A DNA stretch of 16,761 nt from Beroe ovata. Its lineage: Eukaryota > Ctenophora > Nuda > Beroida > Beroidae. Under the pieces are notes generated by a model. The model did not search any database and was not told the origin of the DNA. It saw only the letters and a program-made list of their open reading frames with translations. Shown here piece after piece: positions 8,468 to 16,761 of this stretch (the stretch's first letter is position 1; every line of letters begins with the position of its first letter). Where the stretch lies: contig CAMPET010000284.1 in NCBI GenBank assembly GCA_946803715.1, positions 10,479 to 27,239 on the forward strand, read 5' to 3'. The position numbers and the translations under genes are program-made.

Positions 8468-10969
8468 TCAGTATACCCAGCTGACAGGCACCCACTGTGG
8501 ACTGGTGGACAACTTGCTGATACAGTCGTAGAGGCGTGTGTATGTAGCGTCCATGTTGGAGTTCTGAATAACAACATCGAAATAGTGGGAGTACTGCCGC
8601 TTTATCCTCTTCGACTCGTCAATTGATTTCTTTAGATCGCTTTCCTATGAAGATAACGGGAGTTACGAATGGTTAATAACCATGGGATTAAAATCAGTGA
8701 TCGTCCTCGCATTATATTTCCCTCCAAAAAACTAGTGATCAGATCACTTACCGAGAAAGCTTTCTTAGGGTTGTCCTTGGCCGAATCCCTGTGCATTTGG
8801 ACCAATACTTCAAATGGTGGAGCTTCAATGAACACAATGTAGGGCACAAACTCAGAGGTTTTCAGGATCTTGAGTGATTGGGGGTTGACATCCAGCAGAC
8901 ACATTTTCCCTGACCTGGCGATCAGTGATGTGAGATCTGCATTCAGAGCGTTCACTATTTTAGCTTGCTTAATGTTCAGTGCAAGAGCAATGAGCATTGC
9001 TCAATTCTGATCAACTTTAACTTTATGTCATGTCCCCTTACCTCATAACTTGTCGAATAGAGTCTAGTTTTGTCCCATACAAATGTCCCTCATACTCCCC
9101 ATATTCCAGGTACTTGTGCGTGCTAATGTCCTCGTCCATCTTCTCACGGGTCGTGAACCAGTATCCACAACCATCACGCTCGCCCGGTCGGATAGGTCGG
9201 GACGTATCTGGGAGTATAATACCATGGTCACTTATAACCCACAATGGTAACCGTGGTGACATGGTAACACTAATTATAGGATAAGTTGAGTGTGGTGGAG
9301 ACAAGGTTGCTATGGAGACAGATTTCAAGCACTGAGATAATTAACAGATAACAAGGTAGGTATGTAATTACTAATTACTCACGAGGCATGTAATTACTAA
9401 TTACTCACGAGGCATGGTGTTGCCGAATTTATCAGGCTCGTTAAGCACGAGTTTACTGATGAGTGACCTCCTCCCGACCCCCTGTGCCCCAATCATGACC
9501 AGGGTCTTCCGGTTGAATGGTGGCATCTTAGCAACCTCCTCATAGAGTACCAACTCGTGTGAATCGAAATCTGGGAGGAGTAAATTACGTGAGAGAGTGG
9601 GTTTAAGAGAGGGAAAGGAGCACATTTGTTCTGCGATTATCGTAGTGATGACTTGATAAGCAACCCCGGGAAATTAACAAGTACTTCAATCGTGTCTAGG
9701 TATTGGTAATTACCAGCATTCTTGTTGGCGGAATAGTTCAGTTTCTTGTTTTTCTTCTTCTTCCTCCTAATACTCCTAGCACTGGCGGATTGGTTCTTGT
9801 TGGTTTTCACCCCAGCCATGCGCTGTTCCTGTAGAATCAGTCCGGGAATGAGACCAGCCTGCCCCTCACCTCCCTCCAGCTTAGCTTGCCACCAATTGGG
9901 GTCGTCCTGGTTCACTATTTGCAGGATGTCACCCTCTTTGAACGTTAGACCTGCCTCCCTGAGAAACGTGACCCCGGATTAGTATCATGACGGATGATGG
10001 ATGAAGTTGGAAGTCGGAGAGGGCAGATAGGATGTATATTGTACACGACTGTAAATTGTACATGACTATGTATATTGTATATTGTACTCACTTGCAAGGG
10101 ATGAGGTTGTCTGATTTGGGGTCGTAGTTGAAGTGAGCCTTGACAAAAACCTGACACATGGGAGCCTGCTCCCGGTATGAGGGAATAATCTTCAGATGAA
10201 TGTCACCTTCCTGATCTGCGATGATATGCGCGTGAGTTAGTCTCTATAATATAGTATAGAATAAACTGTCTCAGGGTGGTATCATGATAATGTAAAACTC
10301 CACCGCTCTCTGACTTCTGAGTGAACTCAGGATGAAATCACACTCAGAGTAAAGTGATGGTGAAATCACTTAAAGTGAACTCACTGTCAGGGTGAGTGAG
10401 GTGATGATAGTGCACCCTCCCCCACACTCACCTCTCAGAGCAACCTGTATCATGTCAGGTTCAGGTGGTACATCCTCCCCATTCACAGAGATGATGACAT
10501 CACCAATATGGAGGAGTCGCTGCTTGTCAATCATACCACCCTGGAGAATCCTATGGACCACCACCTTGTCATCTTCCTTCTTGAGGGTGATACCAAGTGG
10601 TTCCCCCTTGTTCTTGTGTAGCCCGACCATGCGGTATATGCTGTGGTTAGCCGGCTCTATTTCTTCCCCCCTCTCAGAGGTGGGGACTGTCGGACTCCTC
10701 AGTTCAGGGAGAGTTTCGTTGTCGTAGTAAGTCCGAGATATGACCTCGTCATGGAGATCGACAAAGTCCTCGAATGTCTCGAGTAGTCCGACCAGTTCGA
10801 GTATCTCTGCGTTGTCCTCCTCTAGCTCCAGCCTTTCGTCAAGGTAGTCCAACATCTGGGATATGTGAGTAGTCCGTTATCATGTAATAGAGCCTAATAT
10901 GTGTGCCATGTGTGTCATGGCATCCTAGAATTATTATCCTCGATTTCAGGATTGGATTAAACTGCTTTA

Positions 10970-11005
<36 letters not shown>

Positions 11006-14000
11006 TACAGAACTACTAAGGACATTCATTGCTATGGTACCACACGGCACTTGCATTGTAATGAGGTGCTATAAAGAGATCACAGTCATACACCCATTGA
11101 CACATGTCAACACCCAGCAATTCTCTGACTTTCTCATAGTCCAATATCCCTCAATATCACCATCACAGCTTTTCACCCTATGTCTATCCTATCATGACTA
11201 AGTTCATTATATAGTATATACCCAGTTATATACAAAATGCTCCAAGAGCTAGGCGATAATGAACAAGGTTGTTATGTGAAGATAACATGGAACCGAATGT
11301 GGAAGTAGCTGGGAAATCCTTCCAAAATCCGCGTTCTATATTAAAACGAGAATTTGAGGAATTTTGGAAGGGTATTTTTAGATCTTAATTCGAATTTCAC
11401 AAAGCTTCTCAGCCAATATGCTTGAGTTTTCAGTTTTGCAAACCAACAGTTTTTAACAACTCCTCTCAAGAATTCCTATCAATCATAGACCTCTGCAAAA
11501 TTCTGCACAGAATCCCAAAATAACAGCCTAACTAACCGCAAGAACACTGTTATATATGTGAGAAGTGAAAATATTATGGTTCTACAGTCTACACACATCT
11601 TACGCACAATATTCACTGTTCATCCATACTCTATCTAAAACATACGACACATAGCCCAAAACACACGACACACAATACACACGACAAATCGTCATACCTC
11701 ATCAAGCACAGGTCTAGAGAGGTACTGTTTGGAGTTTGGTGGAATCTTAGAGTTTATCAGGGAGTCGTATATCGAGCTCAGAGCTATCGTCATCTTAGAT
11801 TGTAGCATATCTTGAACCTGTGTGAGTATGATTGTTTACTGTCCGAATGATATTACATTTACGAGAAAATTTTCCTCATCGATAACGAGGAATCAGATCA
11901 CGCGATGGTCGACTTACCTCGTGGTATTCATTGTCATCTGACGGTGTCAGGTGATTCAACACATCAAAACTGTCCAGAATCTCCTGTATGTCTTGTAACG
12001 AGAAGTGTCCTGAAATTACGAAATTAGTGAATTGAGAATATCCATTGACTACGCGATCAAATAGCCATTAGACCCTTGACCCGGATCAATCGATGTCGCG
12101 AATAATGATTGTCAGCCATGATCATTGACCCTGGTTAACAATCATCATGAATGATTATAGCTCTGATAAAATCTACGATATCACTCAGTCTACAATATCA
12201 CTCAGTTCACGTGCGATGCATTTCCACGAATTTTTTACCCCGCGCAATCAAATATCACAGTTCAATAAATATTTACCACAGGAACTGGAATCAGTCGAAG
12301 AAGACAATGACTTTTCCAAGATCAGATCAGTCTTCACGAGACTGGACTCCTCTACCCCCTCTTCTTCCTCCCTTACCAGCTCAGGTGGACTGTCAAAGAC
12401 AGGCCTATCCTCATTGTATGGTGAGCTGTGTGGGGAGGGGGAAGAGGATGGATTGGGCATGGACGCTCTTCTCGCAATCAGGTCATCAACAGACTTCTTC
12501 AACTCCGAAATGGGATGCTCCTCGAATATCCGGTTGAATGGATTATCTTTGTCGAGTTCTGTGCTTGTTTCCTTCTTGCTCTTGAAGAGAGGTCTCAGTT
12601 TGGATATGATGGTGAGTGATGAGCAGCGTGCTCTTTGCTCTGAGGGAGCAAGGATCTCACTAGACGCAGAGGTGGAATCTCCATAGCCCGAATCACGGGA
12701 TGTCTTGCTGCCGTTCCGCTCAGAGCAGACCGAGACAATGGAGTCACACTGGGGCTGAGGAGTGGTAAGGAGAGGTGAGGTTCCATCCACCACTGTCGGA
12801 GTGGTGGAGTGAGAGACCTCGCATGTAAGAGCTGGTTCAGGGAGTGTAGAGGAGAGCAGTTGCGAAGTGGTGAGGTTATCAAACTTGAAGATGTTCTCCG
12901 ACTTGCTCAACTTCTCATATTTGCCGAGATTGTCACACTTGTTGAGGAGGAATCCCTCACTTTTCAAGAGTACCGATTGGAGACTCTCTGTCACGTTGGT
13001 AGATGCTTCTTCAACCAGATGAGAGTTGATAAATTCAGTACCGATATCTCTGACTTCATTAGAGTCTCCATTATGGTACTCTATGTTGTAGTTTTCAGAA
13101 GGGCAGTCTGATAGGTTTGATACAAACCGCTGTCTAATCAGACGCTTGCAGTAAGACTTGTTCGTCTGCTGGAAGAAGTTTCTGACCTTCTCTTGTAACT
13201 CTTGGTTACCGCTGAAGACGAACGACAGAGAGTTTTTATCCTCGATTTCTGGATTGATTTCTGGCTTTGAACTCTGATCCGTGAGATATTTCCGACCGAT
13301 TCGTTTGAAGGCGGTTCTGATATGATCTAGATCAGGGCATGGGGCAGAACCATGGTTTTTTTCTGACTGATTTCCCTCATTTTGTTGAGAAGGAGGTTGT
13401 GGGTTGCTTGCAGAGACTGGTTCTGTAGCCTCACTGCTGGCTGAGATCAAGAGAGGCTGTGATTCAGTGAGGGATTCATCATCAACTGGACCAGCTTCCT
13501 GATTTGCAACACCGTTTGGTTGTTTCGAACATTGTACTCTATTTTCATCTTTTATTTGAAGATTCCTAAATTCATGCAAAGCTATGTGATTGACCTGTAG
13601 TGACCTCGATCTGCCGACTGTGTTGAGGTATGATACAGGAGGGTGGTTTCCAGAGCAAGCTGCCAAATGAAAAGGCAATCTGGCTCTTGGATGAGTGTTG
13701 GGGGCATACCTATGAGGCAGTTTCTCAATGCCCTCTGCGTCATTGAGACTATTACTAGGGATGCAGGGCTGAGAACACCGGCGAAATTTTAACCTATTTC
13801 TCCTGGTGTAGGAGTAGCTTGGGACGAAGTTTTCCAATTCACACTTGAAACTATAGGGTTTGGGCAGGGACTCTTCAACGGAAGAGTTGAAGGTGGAAGT
13901 TGCTGTTGGGTTTCGCACACTGAAACCTCCGGCAAAGGGTTCTTTCCTCTTGGATGTGCTTGCTGGTGCAATCTGTGGTGACTGTTTGGCTTTGGGCTCG

Positions 14001-14908
14001 GGCTGGTTAGAAGTCTTTGGAGACTTACAGACAAGTACAACGGGAGAGTTTGGACTCTTGGATGCAGTAGACTCGGATTCCTCCAATACTTCTGAAGTAG
14101 ATTCCTCCACAGACACAACTATAGAAGCTGGCCGAGAAGTTTTCACTGTCCCCTCAAGAGGATTAGTGTCAGAACAGGGCTTGTTGCTCCCTGTGCTTTC
14201 GATCTGACAAAGGATTTCTTCTGCTTTTTCTTCAACAATAGGTGATTCAAATGATTTTCTATACTTTATTGTCTTGGCGGGACTGACAGGTTGGAAAGCA
14301 CTGTTGGATGATCTAAAAGGACTGACTGGCTGCAGTTTTGAAGGGGAATCCTGAATTCTTCTCTTACTACTTGATCTCAAATCAGTGATATCGGAGTAGC
14401 GTCTAGTAACATCATCCTTATCTTGAGACTTGCTTCCATCAGCACAACTGTTGTGCTGTCTAAATGCTTTAATCATGTCAAGAACTCTATCGATTTCCTT
14501 GTTTGAAGGAATGCATCCTGCAGAGAACAGCTCAGATCCCAATATCTGACTGAGGGGAAGATCGGGATTAGATATTACTCGAGGTTTCAGAACTCGGGGC
14601 TTCACTAAGTTTGGCTCTGAATGGCTTTCCAATGGGCAAGTGAGCAATCGTCCACCATTTGGCTCAAATGATGACAGATAAGGTTCCGCAGATAAGGGTC
14701 TTTTCACTGGCTGGAATCCCTTCTCTATTCTAGCCTCCTCCCTAGCAAGTTGTGTCAGATGTTGCTTGACTTTGAGAGCACTAGAAGTTGTCTCACTGTT
14801 GAACTTGGTGGTTGGTATGGGCCTCACTGCACACGTCCCAGAGCTTCTCCGACTCAAGTAGGAGGCGTTGACAACGGTCTTAGGAAATGATGGTCCTTCC
14901 GTCTGCAT
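8468..14908 (-). CDS. MPP2/MPP6-like: MPP2/MPP6 (PALS2)-type MAGUK scaffold with very long N-terminal extension, ten coding exons
   Basis: MPP-type MAGUKs assemble polarity and junction complexes at the plasma membrane: L27 domains pair with Lin-7-like partners, PDZ binds receptor tails, and HOOK may bind band 4.1. Exons: 14908-12277, 12009-11918, 11817-11698, 10855-10432, 10215-10092, 9958-9714, 9570-9409, 9207-9042, 8914-8752, 8644-8468. They sum to 4305 nt, 1434 residues plus stop, with matching phases throughout. Residues 1-877 are Ser/Pro-rich and probably disordered. Two L27 domains lie at about 880-935 and 945-990, PDZ at 1022-1103 (PLGIT in the carboxylate loop), SH3 at 1111-1178 (WW at 1153-1154), a basic HOOK (RRKKKKNKK), and guanylate kinase-like at about 1234-1425. 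Its P-loop reads GAQGVGRR and lacks the catalytic Lys, as in pseudokinase MPPs. The C-terminus WVPVSWVY and the PDZ start RMVG match MPP2/MPP6 rather than MPP5 or MPP7. The ATG context is ordinary (G at -3), with an in-frame TGA 13 codons upstream; an upstream non-coding exon is possible. Confidence 0.94.
9363..9414. repeat. Perfect 26-bp tandem duplication covering a MAGUK 5' splice site
   Basis: Two identical 26-bp units, 9363-9388 and 9389-9414, each contain CATGCCTC|GTGAGTAATT in minus-strand sense. The functional donor must be the one after 9409, because using the distal copy adds 26 nt, breaks the frame and reads the in-frame TAA of GTGAGTAA. Confidence 0.95.
10856..11697. other. Longest MAGUK intron (842 nt), with CA microsatellite and hairpin
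   Basis: This intron separates the two exons that together form the second L27 domain. It contains a (CA)n run at about 10974-11000 and an inverted repeat: CCTTCCAAAAT at 11318-11328 pairs with ATTTTGGAAGG at 11361-11371. No open frame of interest is inside. Confidence 0.85.
10974..11000. repeat. (CA)n microsatellite
   Basis: About thirteen uninterrupted CA units inside a MAGUK intron. Confidence 0.95.
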
Positions 14909-15435
14909 AGCAGCATCAGCGCTGACCTTTGGGCGGGGTTGATATCATCAGCTTCACAACATATGGAGTGTCATTCGCTGGTGGTTTAGAGAGTGTTATT
15001 ATCTTGATTATACAGGTATGTAACATAATGACGATCGTCTGAGGTCAAATTCGAGTGGAATGCAAATTTGGCGGTATAATAAAGCAGCATCAAAATTCAA
15101 AATACGAAGGCAAGCAATGAACCTACAACTCATTGTGTCGCCATAGGCTATTCACGTTTTCGAGTAGTTGCAAAACAACAGAATAGTTAATGAACACTCG
15201 CGTAGTAGTTTGACAAGCATGATGTATAAATATTGGGACATTTGAGTCACGTGTCATTTGACAGTCGACTATGTCCCATGGAGGTGTGAAGTAGCTCATT
15301 AGGACAGAACAGAGCCAAGATCATGGTGCGTTTACATTGTACCTATGGGTACAGAATACATGATCAAGAGATATACATCTCAAGAGATACATGATGTACA
15401 TTGTTCACACTGGCCGCACACATGAAATACTTGGT

Positions 15436-15468
15436 ACATGATCCGGACATGATCTGGACATGATTCGA
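15436..15468. repeat. Three tandem 11-bp units (ACATGATCCGG)
   Basis: ACATGATCCGG, ACATGATCTGG and ACATGATTCGA lie end to end. The match is close but the array is very short. Confidence 0.7.
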
Positions 15469-16079
15469 ATGTTGAAACAGATTGAAATATCTACCATCGG
15501 CATGTTTTCGCCCCATCATTTGGCAAGCAATAACAAAACAAACGCACGGAATTTCTTTACGAAGAAAAGGGAGAATGGGGCCGGCAATCATACTTTATCA
15601 CATCCTGTTTGTATTTGCGCCAAGACAGTGAAAAATGACTTGGCTGACACGAAACTGTAGACCTATGCGATTCCTTATGATTGAAGAAATAAAAATGTGC
15701 AAAAGCGTAATACAATGCATAACACCTGCATGCTTGTTTAATGTTTATCGTGTCCTAACTCGTTGAAACAACGATAAGACTGGTTAAACAGAGTGAGATA
15801 AAGAATCACGGAGTACTTGAGAAACATGTTGCATGACCAGCAGGAATGTTCATGATGACGTCATGGAATGTGCATGATTTCATCATTGACAACCAATCCG
15901 TTGCAGCACTTTCTGCCAACATAATGCACGATTCAAACTTTGCTACACCAGGGGCAGAGGCTGTCACAGAGAAGCTACAATTCGCTACAGCTTATGATGT
16001 TGAGAAGAAAAGGCTTTTCTTACTATAATCTCATTAATCAAGGAACCTCCCCCACTTTTTACAAATCATGAACTACTGT

Positions 16080-16150
16080 AGGCACACAGACACACACACA
16101 GACACACACAGACACACACGCACACACACACACACACANNCACACACACA
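16080..16150. repeat. (CA)n microsatellite with a two-base N gap
   Basis: A CA/CAGA repeat in which positions 16139-16140 are N. The gap marks an unresolved assembly join, so the true repeat length here is uncertain. Confidence 0.95.
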
Positions 16151-16654
16151 ATGAATATACATGACAAGGAATGAAGGATCTGACAGGAGACAGACAGACT
16201 GCATATCTCTTCAGAGGGGTAGCTGGTCCACATTATGACAGCTGGGGAAGGGGGCGAGGGAGAGGGTAATGTGATTGGAAGAGAGGAGAGTCAATGCCAG
16301 GTACACACGCGCGATATATCATATCGTACAGGGGATCACTAGCGGAAGTGGTGGTGTCAATGACAAATGTTGACACCACGAATGTGTGTGAACGCACTGT
16401 AGAGTCTACTCAAACACAGAGAACTATGACATGATATAGTGGTGGAGTGAGGTGTACTTCATAGTGAAGCTTGTACCTGTGAGTAGAGTACCTGTGATGA
16501 AGATGACATATGGTCAGTGGTCATCGCACTGTCATGACATCACTGGATCAGATGAGAATGATGTGATAATCGTGGAGGATACACGCAATAAAGACATGAT
16601 CTCACAGTTCTCAACCAGTGTGTTTGTATGGGGGTGTGTCACTGGGTCACACAT

Positions 16655-16684
16655 ATACAGACACATATACAGACACACACACAA

Positions 16685-16733
<49 letters not shown>

Positions 16734-16761
16734 CACACAAACACTCACACACACAGACACA
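16655..16761. repeat. (CA)n-rich microsatellite at window end
   Basis: Imperfect CA repeat with ATACAGA and AAA interruptions, running off the window. The Cys/Val-rich minus-strand frame over it is only a translation of the repeat. Confidence 0.95.

Larger units (their letters stand above)
14909..16761. other. MAGUK 5' flank, non-coding
   Basis: This region should hold the MAGUK promoter and any non-coding first exon, but I cannot place a start site. A palindromic TGACGTCA is at 15856-15863. Short open frames here (for example 15846-16028 on the plus strand) lack recognisable motifs. Three 11-bp ACATGATCYGG-like units lie at 15436-15468. The right end is dominated by CA repeats. Confidence 0.6.

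Noticed and set aside
8915-8997. [15 protein letters not shown]... as the start of a separate guanylate-kinase-like protein
   Set aside because: It is intron read-through; the acceptor at 8914 joins SGKMCLLDV in phase to the previous exon, with the same spacing as human MPP2.
2945-14908. Linkage of the MPP2-like gene with CCDC47 as ancient synteny, since both are on human chromosome 17
   Set aside because: The human genes are many megabases apart and TPRKB is on another chromosome; one shared chromosome is weak evidence.
15856-15863. TGACGTCA as a CREB/ATF site for the MAGUK gene
   Set aside because: A single 8-mer about 950 bp from the ATG, with another at 2462; not enough to call a regulatory element.
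15846-16028. 60-codon plus-strand open frame
   Set aside because: Short, no domain, no promoter or splice context that I can support.
16532-16744. Cys/Val-rich minus-strand open frame
   Set aside because: It is the translation of a CA microsatellite.
1-16761. CRISPR arrays, operons, tRNA or rRNA genes
   Set aside because: No regular spacer-repeat structure, no tRNA-like arm set and no rRNA motif seen; repeats present are eukaryotic simple, tandem or foldback types.

Overview
This window reads as animal nuclear DNA. The protein-coding exons are split by short GT-AG introns (about 100 to 270 nt, with one of 842 nt), there are long CA microsatellites and one N gap, and there is nothing bacterial in layout. 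The L27-L27-PDZ-SH3-GUK scaffold and the CCDC47 homologue place it in Metazoa or very close to it. Compact introns and low protein identity to vertebrates suggest an invertebrate, perhaps an early-branching one such as a sponge, but the species cannot be decided from the sequence alone.

Three genes can be reconstructed, all on the minus strand. From right to left they are: (1) an MPP2/MPP6(PALS2)-type MAGUK scaffold in ten coding exons (14908 to 8468), predicted 1434 residues, of which the first 877 lie in one huge low-complexity exon; (2) TPRKB/Cgi121, a single-exon subunit of the KEOPS tRNA-modification complex (5408 to 4887); (3) CCDC47, an ER membrane protein of the PAT/multipass translocon (4589 to 2945, four exons seen, the last short C-terminal exon not found). 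TPRKB and CCDC47 are head-to-tail, with 297 nt between stop and start. The three proteins act in different places (cell junction or cortex, tRNA modification, ER membrane), and no functional pathway links them.

Non-coding layout: 1-2944 is the CCDC47 3' flank, with TGAG, CA and GA simple repeats and a 20-bp perfect duplication. 5409-8467 lies between TPRKB and the MAGUK 3' end. It holds a degenerate head-to-tail array of roughly 230-300 bp units (5595 to about 7105), a foldback (MITE-like) inverted repeat at 7315-7440, and a CpG-rich island-like patch at about 7335-7625. 14909-16761 is the MAGUK 5' flank, ending in CA microsatellites.

The most unusual observations are the 877-residue N-terminal exon spliced in frame onto an otherwise ordinary MPP scaffold, and two separate local duplications that copied splice sites: a 3' splice site in CCDC47 and a 5' splice site in the MAGUK gene. 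I saw no CRISPR array, tRNA or rRNA gene, and no transposase or reverse transcriptase ORF.
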